This document shows positions 6,285 to 12,316 of a DNA stretch of 12,316 nucleotides, one piece after another. Source of the DNA: Clostridiales bacterium (GTDB lineage Bacteria > Bacillota > Clostridia > Oscillospirales > Oscillospiraceae); NCBI GenBank assembly GCA_021203685.1, contig JAJQAS010000135.1, forward strand, positions 1-12,316, given 5' to 3'. The position numbers and the translations under genes are program-made. The stretch's first letter is position 1. The number at the start of each line of letters is the position of its first letter. Below the pieces are notes generated by a model, which was not told where the DNA came from, did no database searches, and saw only the letters and a list, made by a program, of their open reading frames with translations.

Positions 6285-6335
6285 ATGGTTTGGCTCCTTT
6301 TGCGTTCAAATAGGGTGGTTTCCCTCAAATCAATC

Positions 6336-6432
6336 GTTAGCTGTTAATTTGGATGCTGCCCATCGAAAGCGCAGCGCCGAAAAGACAGCACTGCCAAGCT
6401 GACAGCTAACGGCTAATAGCTAAAAGCTAATT
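6336..6432. repeat. Inverted-repeat element with TTAGC heptamer end, relA-dtd gap
   Basis: GTTAGCTGTTAATTTGG and TGCTG on the plus strand (about 6336-6358) mirror GTTAGCTGTCAGCTTGG and TGCTG on the minus strand (about 6388-6412). The minus-strand arm then runs outward through four TTAGCNN heptamers to the relA stop codon, so the TAG stop of relA itself lies inside the first heptamer. This suggests that the heptamers are the edge of a stem-loop element rather than an isolated microsatellite. Confidence 0.6.
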
Positions 6433-8664
6433 CTTCCCTCTTGTCACGGACATAATGCCGGAAATGCCGTGGATGCGGCGCATGACCGCGTCCAGCTCGT
6501 ACCGGTCCCGGACGCAGAGCTGCACATAGACGGTGGCGTAGCCATCGGGGGTGCCCTTGGCGGAGATGGCGTCTGTCCGCACCTTGGCGGCGGAGAGGGC
6601 CGAAGCGATATCCAAAAACAGGTTGGGCCGATCCTTGGCGTAGACCTCCAGGCTGGTGTGGTACTCCTTCTGTTCCGACGCGGCCCAGCCCACCTCGATC
6701 CACCGGCCCCGCTCCTCCGGCTTGCGCCGCTTGGGGTCGGCGTTGGGGCAGTCCGCCCGGTGGACGGAGACGCCGTAGCCCTTGGTGATGAAGCCCACGA
6801 TGTTGTCCCCCGGCACGGGCAGACAGCACTTGGCAAACTTCACCAGGCAGTTGTCCACTCCTTCCACCACGGCGCCGCTCTTGGAGACGGTGCGCTTGCG
6901 GCCCTGCTCTAGGGGAGGTGGCGGCAGAGTGGTCTGGACGTGGATGGCCTGGGCTTCCTCGGTCAGCTGTGGCTCGGCCAGAGCCGCCTGGTCTTTGCGC
7001 TCCTTGACGATGGCGGCCATTTCGCTCTTGATGCGGTTCACCGCCTTGAGGGCGGTCAGGCCGCCGTAGCCGATGGCGGCGTACATATCCTCCAGCGAGC
7101 CGAACTGCACCTTTTTCAGGATGCGGGGCAGCACGTCCTCGGTGGAGATTTCCGCGATGGTGTAGCCGTTGCGCTTCATCTCCGCCTCGAAGGAGGCGCG
7201 GCCGTTGACGATGTTCTCGCTGCGGCGCTCCCGCTTGAACCACTGACGAATCTTGTTCCGGGCCTCGTTGCTCTTGCACAGCTTCATCCAGTCCCGGCTG
7301 GGGCCTTTGGCCACCTTGGAGGTCTGAATCTCCACGATGTCGCCGTTTTGCAGCTGGGTGTCGTAGGGCACCAGCCGCCCGTTGACCTTGGCCCCGATCA
7401 TGTGGTTGCCCACGGCGGAGTGGATGGAATAGGCGAAGTCGATGGGCGTGGAACCGGCGGGCAGGCCCTTTACCTCCCCCTTGGGGGTAAAGACGAACAC
7501 CTCGTCGGAGAACAGGTCCACCTTGAGGCTCTTGACGAACTCCTCCGCGTCGGTGTCCTGCTGGCTCTCCAGCAGCTTGCGCACCCACTCGTAGGTCTCC
7601 TCTCCCCCGTTGGAGCCGTTGATGCCCTGTTTGTACTTCCAGTGGGCGGCGATGCCGTATTCCGCCGTCTCGTGCATATCCCAGGTGCGAATTTGTACCT
7701 CGAAGGGGATGCCCTCCCGGCCAATGACCGTGGTGTGGAGGGACTGGTACATATTGGGCTTCGGGGTGGAGATATAGTCCTTGAACCGCCCCGGCACCGG
7801 CTTGAACATATCGTGGACGTGGCCCAGGGCGTTGTAGCAGTCGGGGATGGTGTCCACGATGATGCGCAGGGCGTACAGGTCGAAGATCTCGTCCAGCGTC
7901 CGGTGCTGGGCGTACATTTTTCGGTAAATCGAGTAGATGTGCTTGGCCCGGCTGGTGATGGTACACTCGATGTGTTCCCGGTCCATCCGCTCCTTGATGC
8001 GGTTCTGGGTGGAGACCAGGAACTCCTGGTGGCGGCTGAACCGCTGGTTCAGCTGGTTTTCGATGTCCTTGTAGGCCACCGGGTCCAGGTACTGGATGGC
8101 CAGATCCTCCAGCTCATACTTGATTTTGGACATACCCAGCCGGTGGGCGATGGGGGCGTAAATTTCCATCGTCTCCAGGGATTTTTCCCGCTGCTTTTTG
8201 GGGGTCTGGTACTGCATGGTGCGCATATTGTGCAGCCGGTCGCACAGCTTCACCAGCACCACCCGGATGTCCTTGCTCATGGCCATGAGCATTTTCCGCA
8301 GGTTCTCCATCTGCTTTTCGGCCAGGGTCAGCTGGATGCGGGTCAGCTTGGTGACCCCCTCCACCAGGTCGGCCACCGAGTCCCCAAAGAGCTGGGCGAT
8401 CTCCTCGTGGGTGGAGTCGGTGTCCTCGATGCAGTCGTGGAGCAGCGCCGCCAGCAGCGACTCGGTGTCCAGTTTCAGGTCGGCCACGATGTCCGCCACC
8501 GCCAGGGGGTGGGTGATGTAGGGGGTGCCGTCCCGGCGCATTTGCTTGGAGTGTTTTTCGTCCGCGTACTGGAAGGCGGAATAGAGCAGCTTGGTGTCCA
8601 AATTGGGGTTGTATTCCAGCACCTTTTCCTCTAATGCGTGATAGCGTTCCAAAATGGGGTCCAT
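6427..8664 (-). CDS. relA: Bifunctional (p)ppGpp synthetase/hydrolase (Rel)
   Basis: This 745-residue long RSH enzyme makes and degrades (p)ppGpp in the stringent response and senses uncharged tRNA on the ribosome. The HD hydrolase domain has His52 and the LLHDCIEDT motif (His76, Asp77). The synthetase domain follows, with KHIYSIYRKM at 241-250, RFKDYI at 293-298 and the substrate segment FEVQIRTWDMH. RFKD, rather than an E-x-D-D form, is the signature of the bifunctional class, and an intact HD motif agrees. A TGS domain (VFTPKGEVKGLPAGSTPIDFAY) and a C-terminal ACT domain complete the protein, so nothing is missing. GGAGG stands seven bases before the ATG, preceded by a purine tract. It lies 99 nt after the small unknown gene, so it may be co-transcribed with recJ. 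Confidence 0.97.
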   Translation of the reverse strand: MDPILERYHALEEKVLEYNPNLDTKLLYSAFQYADEKHSKQMRRDGTPYITHPLAVADIVADLKLDTESLLAALLHDCIEDTDSTHEEIAQLFGDSVADLVEGVTKLTRIQLTLAEKQMENLRKMLMAMSKDIRVVLVKLCDRLHNMRTMQYQTPKKQREKSLETMEIYAPIAHRLGMSKIKYELEDLAIQYLDPVAYKDIENQLNQRFSRHQEFLVSTQNRIKERMDREHIECTITSRAKHIYSIYRKMYAQHRTLDEIFDLYALRIIVDTIPDCYNALGHVHDMFKPVPGRFKDYISTPKPNMYQSLHTTVIGREGIPFEVQIRTWDMHETAEYGIAAHWKYKQGINGSNGGEETYEWVRKLLESQQDTDAEEFVKSLKVDLFSDEVFVFTPKGEVKGLPAGSTPIDFAYSIHSAVGNHMIGAKVNGRLVPYDTQLQNGDIVEIQTSKVAKGPSRDWMKLCKSNEARNKIRQWFKRERRSENIVNGRASFEAEMKRNGYTIAEISTEDVLPRILKKVQFGSLEDMYAAIGYGGLTALKAVNRIKSEMAAIVKERKDQAALAEPQLTEEAQAIHVQTTLPPPPLEQGRKRTVSKSGAVVEGVDNCLVKFAKCCLPVPGDNIVGFITKGYGVSVHRADCPNADPKRRKPEERGRWIEVGWAASEQKEYHTSLEVYAKDRPNLFLDIASALSAAKVRTDAISAKGTPDGYATVYVQLCVRDRYELDAVMRRIHGISGIMSVTRGKN

Positions 8665-8684
8665 AAACCATCCTCCCTTCTCGG

Positions 8685-8705
8685 TTTCTCTCTCTGTCTC
8701 TCTCT
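8685..8705 (-). repeat. GA-rich simple sequence in the relA leader
   Basis: On the minus strand this is an almost pure AG run (AGAGAGAGACAGAGAGAGAAA) just upstream of the relA Shine-Dalgarno. It has purines only, apart from one C. It could vary by slippage or act as an unstructured ribosome loading region; no function is shown. Confidence 0.5.
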
Positions 8706-8763
8706 AAAAGCTCTGTGAAAATGCTTATCTGGGTACTTTTTGCTTTTGCCTCAACGCTTTTGT

Positions 8764-9171
8764 TCAGAAACGCTTCCCGGCAAACCGCCGGGTGTTCCCG
8801 TTCTGTTCCGTCCGCCGAGGGGAAACGCCGCCGCCTGACCACTTGAGCCTGGGCATTGTGTTCCCCCGCCGGGGCTTCCCGTCGGGGAGGGTGTGGAGCT
8901 GCTCCACCGCCCATGTTTCCCGCAGCAGCACCGGATGTGGGGGCAGGAACGCGGGGCAGCCCCCATAGAGTCTCTCTTCTCTGGCTTTGGCCCGCTCCGC
9001 CCGGTGAGCGGCGGCGATAAACTCTCTTTCCGCCTGTTTTACCCAGGCGGGTTCCTCCGGCGGCGACCAGAACGCGGGCTTCGGCTCATCGTCAGCGTGT
9101 AACGTGCGCACATAGTCTGTCCAGTTCACTGGCAGCACCCGCGGGTCCTCCCTCTGCAAGGTCACTTTCAT
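8764..9171 (-). CDS. Small unknown protein coupled to recJ
   Basis: A 135-residue ORF begins with MKVTLQREDPRVLPVNWTDYV. Its ATG overlaps the recJ TGA stop in an ATGA, the classic arrangement for translational coupling, and this fixes the start. I do not recognise a family. The first ~50 residues are acidic and Trp/Pro-rich, the middle is a predicted helix rich in Ala, Arg and Glu (about 49-67, AEREFIAAAHRAERAKAREE), and the last ~40 residues are basic and low in complexity. No signal peptide, membrane segment or metal motif is seen. It takes the place where apt is often found between recJ and relA. It may be a real lineage-specific protein; chance is also possible because the C-terminal third has weak protein character. 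Confidence 0.6.
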   Translation of the reverse strand: MKVTLQREDPRVLPVNWTDYVRTLHADDEPKPAFWSPPEEPAWVKQAEREFIAAAHRAERAKAREERLYGGCPAFLPPHPVLLRETWAVEQLHTLPDGKPRRGNTMPRLKWSGGGVSPRRTEQNGNTRRFAGKRF

Positions 9172-11282
9172 GGATGGTTCCCCCCTCCCTGTTCGCCGCC
9201 TTCCTCCGGCGGCTCGTCTCCCTGCGCCTGCCGCCGGAGCTTTTGCAGCACGGCGGAGGCGTTTAAGTCCACCTTGCCCTCCTGCCGGCGCAGACAGACC
9301 TGCACCTGCCGGGCGGACCAGTTCAGGTCGATGAGGCCCCGCTCCTGGAACACCTCCAGGCAGACCAGAGTGGTGGAGCAGGGTTGGTTCCACCCGGCGG
9401 CATCGGAGACGTGCCGGGCCAGATCCAGGGGGTTCTCGCTGAGGGTGGACGGCCCGCCGGGCCGGGCGATGTACCGCCAGACGGCCACAAAGTTCCGCCG
9501 CTGGGGCACCAGCCGCGCCAGCTCTCGCCGGGGCAGCGTCTCCCCCGCCTGGTAGCGTTGGTAGAGCTGCAAGTCCCGCTGTATGGGGGACAGGCTGCGG
9601 CGCAGGTCGGTGACCAGCAGCTGCACCGTGCGGCTGCCCCGGTAGGCGTTGATCTGGGGGTAAAAGGCCACGTCCACCTGACTGCCGGGCTGGAGGCCCG
9701 TCTCCTGGAGAGAGCAGGAGAAGAAGATGGCGTCCAGCACCACACCGCCGTGTTCCAGCTGGAGACGGGTGTGCCGCCCGCCTCCCACGCAGGAGCAGTT
9801 CAGCACCCACGCCCCTTCCAGCAGGAAGGTGGGCCGGGGGTTGCCGATGCCATAGGGCTCCAGCGACTGGAGGGCCTCCACCTGGGGGATGGTCAGCTCT
9901 CTGGGCCCGGGGAGGGCCACGTCGATGTCCAGCTGCCGGTGGCCGTCCTCCGGCGGCGGCGTGGCGGCAGCAATGGCGGTCATCCTGACCCGGAATTCGG
10001 TGAGGTGCTCCGCCGCAATGGTGAAACCGGCGGCCTGTTCGTGGCCGCCGAAGGTCTCCAGCAAATCGGCGCATTGCTCCAGCGCCTCAAAAAGGCTGAA
10101 CCCCCCATTGGAGCGGCAGGAGCCTTTGCCTTTGCCGTGTTCCATGCAGATCATCACCACCGGCATCTGGTAGCGTTCCACCAGCCGGGAGACCACAATG
10201 CCCACCACGCCCTGGTGCCAGTTCTCCCCGGCCAATATAATGATATGCTCCCGCATGGAGGGGTGCTGTTCCAGCAGGGCGGCGCACTGTTCAAAAATCT
10301 CCAGCTCCACCGCCTGCCGCTCCCGGTTCAGCTCGCACAGCTGCTGGGCGTCGGCGTGGGCCTGGGCCAGGTCGTCGGTCATCAGCAGGTGGACCGTCAA
10401 GTCGGGGCAGCCCATCCGCCCGGCGGCGTTCATCCGGGGGGCCAGGGAGTAGCTGATGGAGGTGGCGGTCAGCGTCTTTTCCTCCAGCCCTGTCTCCTGC
10501 AGCAGGGCGCGGAGGCCGGGCCGCCGGGTGCGCTGGAGCTGCTCCAGCCCCATGGCAACGATGGCCCGGTTCTCGCCGGTCAGCTCCATTACGTCGGCCA
10601 CGGTTCCGATGGCCGCCAGGTCGGCGTAAGCCAGGAACATCTGGCGGCGCCGGGCGGGAGGCGTCAGCGCCAGAGCCACCTTCAGGGCCACGCCCACTCC
10701 TGCCAGATGCTTGAAGGGGTAGGGGCAGCCGGGCTGGTGGGGGTTCACCACGGCGCAGGCGTCGGGCAACTCCGGCTTACAGGCGTGGTGGTCGGTGATG
10801 ACCACGTCTATGCCCAGCTCCCGGGCGAACTCGATCTCCTCCAGGTTGGTGATGCCGCAGTCCACCGTGACGATGAGGGAAATGCGCTGCTTCCGCAGCT
10901 CCAGCAGGGCTTCCCGGTTCAGGGAGTACCCCTCGCTGAGCCGGTTGGGGACGTGGGGCAGTACCTTGCCCCCCATGGCCCGCAGGTGGGTGGTCAGCAG
11001 GCAGGTAGAGGTGATGCCGTCCACGTCGTAGTCGCCGTAGACGCAGATGCGCTCCCCGGTCTCAACGGCCCGGCGGATACGCTCCACCGCGGCCGCCATG
11101 CCCCGCATCTCCATGGGGTCGTGGAGCAGCTCCGGCCCACAGGCCAAGGCGGCCCGGGCCTCCTGTGCCGTGCGGCAGCCTCTGGCGGCCAGCACCCGTG
11201 CCGTCAGGGAGGGGATGCCCGCCTGTTCGATCTCCGCGGCCCCGTCCTGGCCGGGCCGCGTCCGCCAATGCTTATACTTCAT
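9168..11282 (-). CDS. recJ: Single-stranded-DNA-specific exonuclease RecJ
   Basis: This 704-residue DHH-superfamily 5'-3' exonuclease acts in recombination, mismatch and base excision repair. Motif I is VYGDYDVDG (81-89), followed by VDCGI (140-144), the DHH motif TDHH (163-166), FKHLAGVGVALK, and AIGTVADVM. MNAAGRMG and the DHHA1 motif GGHEQAAGF follow. The ~250 residues after DHHA1 include an OB-fold-like region and a winged-helix-like tail (about 600-690), then an acidic Gly-rich end. It is longer than the ~570-residue E. coli enzyme but fits the longer Firmicute form. The ATG has GAGG eight bases upstream. A clear promoter lies about 75-100 nt upstream. The stop overlaps the next gene by four bases. 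Confidence 0.96.
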   Translation of the reverse strand: MKYKHWRTRPGQDGAAEIEQAGIPSLTARVLAARGCRTAQEARAALACGPELLHDPMEMRGMAAAVERIRRAVETGERICVYGDYDVDGITSTCLLTTHLRAMGGKVLPHVPNRLSEGYSLNREALLELRKQRISLIVTVDCGITNLEEIEFARELGIDVVITDHHACKPELPDACAVVNPHQPGCPYPFKHLAGVGVALKVALALTPPARRRQMFLAYADLAAIGTVADVMELTGENRAIVAMGLEQLQRTRRPGLRALLQETGLEEKTLTATSISYSLAPRMNAAGRMGCPDLTVHLLMTDDLAQAHADAQQLCELNRERQAVELEIFEQCAALLEQHPSMREHIIILAGENWHQGVVGIVVSRLVERYQMPVVMICMEHGKGKGSCRSNGGFSLFEALEQCADLLETFGGHEQAAGFTIAAEHLTEFRVRMTAIAAATPPPEDGHRQLDIDVALPGPRELTIPQVEALQSLEPYGIGNPRPTFLLEGAWVLNCSCVGGGRHTRLQLEHGGVVLDAIFFSCSLQETGLQPGSQVDVAFYPQINAYRGSRTVQLLVTDLRRSLSPIQRDLQLYQRYQAGETLPRRELARLVPQRRNFVAVWRYIARPGGPSTLSENPLDLARHVSDAAGWNQPCSTTLVCLEVFQERGLIDLNWSARQVQVCLRRQEGKVDLNASAVLQKLRRQAQGDEPPEEGGEQGGGNHP

Positions 11283-11296
11283 ACGTCACGCCTCAT
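11279..11296 (-). other. Possible five-codon leader ORF overlapping the recJ start
   Basis: ATG AGG CGT GAC GTA TGA (peptide MRRDV) ends in the ATGA that contains the recJ ATG. GGGGA stands seven bases before it. It could deliver ribosomes to recJ by re-initiation, but such a short ORF can occur by chance. Confidence 0.25.
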
Positions 11297-11355
11297 GTCC
11301 GAATCCCCGGCGTACCTCCCACCCCGGGGCAATGAGAAAAGGGTATATTTTGTAT

Positions 11356-11384
11356 AGTATAGCAAACCTGATTTCATTTTACAA
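11356..11384 (-). promoter_or_regulatory. Sigma-A-type promoter for recJ
   Basis: On the minus strand TTGTAA (11379-11384) and TATACT (11356-11361) are separated by exactly 17 nt, and TG stands one base before the -10 box (extended -10). Transcription would start near 11349, giving a leader of about 67 nt. The leader contains CCCCGG/CCGGGG arms with a GGGAGG sequence in the loop. Confidence 0.75.
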
Positions 11385-11406
11385 TGGGTTTTCCCCGGTT
11401 TTGGCG

Positions 11407-11443
11407 AAAAAAAGAGAACAGACCGCTCCGCCGTTCTGTTCTC
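11407..11443 (-). terminator. Strong intrinsic terminator between the 6S-like RNA and recJ
   Basis: On the minus strand GAGAACAGA pairs with TCTGTTCTC (11435-11443 and 11414-11422) around a 12-nt loop, followed by seven T (11407-11413). It insulates the recJ promoter 23 nt further on from upstream transcription. Confidence 0.85.
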
Positions 11444-11451
11444 CTAAAAAG

Positions 11452-11648
11452 AAAAAAGCCCCACAGCGGCCGTGTGATCCCAATTAAACCTGCACCGTAT
11501 GGGCAGGTGGGTCGCTGCCCCATGATTTTACTGCTACCAGCTTCCGGTTTTTGGCCGGGAGGTCTGCAAACCATCACGGGAAACCTGCGTCCCTTTTGTG
11601 AAATGTGGGTTTAAATGAGGGATCATCACGCACCCCGCAGGGCCTGAT
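11452..11648 (-). ncRNA. ssrS: Probable 6S RNA (RNA polymerase-binding regulator)
   Basis: The minus-strand transcript folds into one long, nearly symmetric hairpin centred near 11551. From outside inward the stems are GATCCC/GGGATC (11619-11624 with 11476-11481), TTAAACC/GGTTTAA (11608-11614 with 11484-11490), GCAGG/CCTGC (11584-11588 with 11503-11507), CCCGTGAT/ATCATGGG (11573-11580 with 11519-11526), and CTCCCGG/CCGGAAG (11555-11561 with 11541-11547) with a CCAAAAA loop. A large open bulge (19 nt and 12 nt) lies between the second and third stems. A rod of ~190-200 nt with a central bubble is the architecture of 6S RNA, which mimics an open promoter and holds RNA polymerase in stationary phase. 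The 3' end reads GGGGCTTTTTTC. TAACAT at 11655-11660 is a possible -10 box, but the -35 is poor. The family name comes from the fold, not from a recalled sequence match. Confidence 0.6.
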
Positions 11649-11682
11649 TTGGTGATGTTAGGTTGTTGCGTGCTGCCGCGCT

Positions 11683-12015
11683 TTATTCGTCCTCGTCGTC
11701 GAAGAAGTTTTCCACGTAGTACTGATAGACCTCCTCGATCTCCTCGTCGGAGTCCAGGGTGGTCAGCAGTTCCTCGCCGTTTTCCACGATGACGCGCATG
11801 AGGATGAGGCCGTAGTCCTCCTCGTCGTCCGTGAAATCCGGCTCCTCGTCCTCGGGCACCGTGGGGAGGAAGGCGATATAGCACTGGCCCTTGTATTCAA
11901 AGGTGTCGAGGTATTCCAGCGTGACCTCGTCCCCGTCCTCGCTGGTCAGGGAGTAGAAGGTGGGGCCAAAGTTCTCGTCCATTTCGTTGGCGTCGTTGGT
12001 GGGCTTGTCGCTCAT
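11683..12015 (-). CDS. DUF1292 (YrzB-like) small acidic protein
   Basis: This 110-residue acidic protein belongs to the DUF1292/YrzB family, which is widespread in Firmicutes and has no established function. After a short polar start (MSDKPTNDANEMDENFG) it has the family pattern TLTSEDG-type strand, VTLEYLDTFEYKGQCYIAFLP, a run of acidic residues, then DYGLILMRVIVENGEELLTTLDSDEEIEEVYQYY and an acidic end. ATG at 12015 is chosen because the promoter -10 box at 12041-12046 puts the transcription start downstream of the longer in-frame ATG at 12105, so the 140-residue form could not be made from it. GGTGA stands five bases before the ATG. The family often lies near ruvX/yrzL and alaS; here it is next to the 6S-like RNA. 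Confidence 0.88.
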   Translation of the reverse strand: MSDKPTNDANEMDENFGPTFYSLTSEDGDEVTLEYLDTFEYKGQCYIAFLPTVPEDEEPDFTDDEEDYGLILMRVIVENGEELLTTLDSDEEIEEVYQYYVENFFDDEDE

Positions 12016-12040
12016 GGGGTTCACCAGCCTTTCCACCAGT

Positions 12041-12069
12041 ATTGTAACCGAAAGCCGGGCAAATTGCAA
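12041..12069 (-). promoter_or_regulatory. Sigma-A-type promoter for the DUF1292 gene
   Basis: On the minus strand TTGCAA (12064-12069) and TACAAT (12041-12046) are 17 nt apart. The predicted start near 12034 gives a leader of about 20 nt. The same transcript could continue into the 6S-like RNA, since no terminator lies between. Confidence 0.75.
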
Positions 12070-12071
12070 GA

Positions 12072-12107
12072 GCAATTTCACGGGCAATTTCAAAGGCAAT
12101 TTCATGG
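12072..12107 (-). repeat. Three 12-bp direct repeats upstream of the DUF1292 promoter
   Basis: GCAATTTCACGG, GCAATTTCAAAG and GCAATTTCATGG (plus strand) follow one another with no gap. A partial fourth unit (GCAATTT/AAATTGC) overlaps the -35 box. The spacing is slightly more than one helical turn, and the placement fits an operator array. Confidence 0.65.
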
Positions 12108-12182
12108 CGAAAATGGGAACCTTTGTTCATTTGTCAATGATGTGAAACTGGGAAAAGGGAAAGAGTTTATTGGTTAGAGCAG

Positions 12183-12233
12183 CGGTTTTGCTGACGGAGG
12201 GAGGGCGAAGCCCGACCGAGGTCAGCAAAACCG
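12183..12233. repeat. Long hairpin with 13-bp arms and an inner GGGC/GCCC stem
   Basis: CGGTTTTGCTGAC (12183-12195) pairs perfectly with GTCAGCAAAACCG (12221-12233). The 25-nt interior holds GGGC GAA GCCC. There is no flanking T run, so it is not a typical terminator. It overlaps the last codons and stop of the ORF at 12222-12316 and may be an element end. I see no gene in 12108-12182. Confidence 0.6.
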
Positions 12234-12316
12234 GTCGGCCTCCAGCTCCTGCCGCTTCTGAATCGGCGTTTTCCATCCAAGCACAGACATCGGTATTCGG
12301 TTCGAGCGACGTAAAT
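12222..12316 (-). CDS. Possible C-terminal end of a DDE transposase/integrase, cut by the window edge
   Basis: The minus-strand frame is open from the edge for 31 codons and ends at TGA 12224. The visible residues LRRSNRIPMSVLGWKTPIQK and RQELEADRFC contain the pattern N-R-x-P-x-x-x-L-G-W-K-T-P, which resembles the end of IS3/IS30/IS481-type DDE transposases (for example R-P-x-x-x-L-G-Y-K-T-P). Only about 30 residues are visible and none of the catalytic acidic residues, so the family assignment is tentative. Confidence 0.45.
   Translation of the reverse strand, partial: LRRSNRIPMSVLGWKTPIQKRQELEADRFC

Noticed and set aside
4980..6347. 455-codon plus-strand ORF across MBL and dtd
   Set aside because: It runs through two well-supported minus-strand genes and repeat spacers; its composition is that of an antisense frame.
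6940..8634. 564-codon plus-strand ORF antisense to relA
   Set aside because: It mirrors relA in a GC-rich gene; the protein is low in complexity (Val/His/Gly/Leu) with no family resemblance and no Shine-Dalgarno.
9384..11357. 657-codon plus-strand ORF antisense to recJ
   Set aside because: Shadow of recJ caused by codon bias. The RecJ motifs on the minus strand are complete.
11460..11640. c-di-GMP, T-box or SRP RNA as identity of the structured RNA
   Set aside because: I could not find the T-box AGGGTGGNACCGCG sequence, the SRP tetraloop region or the GEMM motif order; the single long rod fits 6S better.
12016..12105. Longer DUF1292 protein starting at 12105
   Set aside because: The first 30 residues (a KLPL-type repeat) are the 12-bp promoter repeats read as protein, and they lie upstream of the predicted transcription start.
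12160..12200. Stretch TTGGTTAGAGCAGCGG resembling a tRNA D arm
   Set aside because: No matching 5' D stem, no 7-nt anticodon loop and no T arm or CCA follow; the downstream sequence forms a different hairpin.

Overview
This window suggests a GC-rich, low-oxygen Firmicute of the class Clostridia, probably Oscillospiraceae-like (Flavonifractor/Oscillibacter type). That inference rests on protein style, Shine-Dalgarno strength, gene order and the intergenic repeats; there is no rRNA to confirm it. All convincing protein genes lie on the minus strand and read from right to left.

Right to left, the layout starts with the C-terminal end of a possible DDE transposase at the window edge and a 13-bp-arm hairpin. 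Next come a DUF1292 (YrzB-like) gene with a clear promoter, then a ~200-nt RNA that folds like 6S RNA and ends in tandem terminators. A second clear promoter then drives a stress and housekeeping cluster: recJ, a small unknown gene joined to recJ by an ATGA overlap, relA (bifunctional ppGpp synthetase/hydrolase), dtd (D-aminoacyl-tRNA deacylase), an MBL-fold hydrolase, a glycosyltransferase fused to a MarR-type winged helix, hemZ (radical SAM), and a uridine kinase-like P-loop kinase. The relA-dtd-MBL-hemZ order is a familiar clostridial arrangement. The unusual parts are the missing apt (often between recJ and relA), the small ORF in its place, and the glycosyltransferase-MarR gene between MBL and hemZ.

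The left end (1-500) has no protein gene. It holds two perfect 181-bp tandem copies and a diverged third. Each carries the 3' tail of a tRNA-Gly-like gene followed by an intrinsic terminator, a second tRNA-like remnant in the opposite orientation, and a bidirectional terminator.

The gaps between genes are crowded with repeats of at least three kinds: a TTAGCNN heptamer family next to the stop codons of four genes; a MITE-like element with three copies between 1.5 and 3.5 kb; and a 24-bp-arm GC-rich palindrome. The strongest candidates for something under-described are the GT2-MarR fusion, the tRNA-tail array, the heptamer family, and the 6S-like RNA next to recJ.
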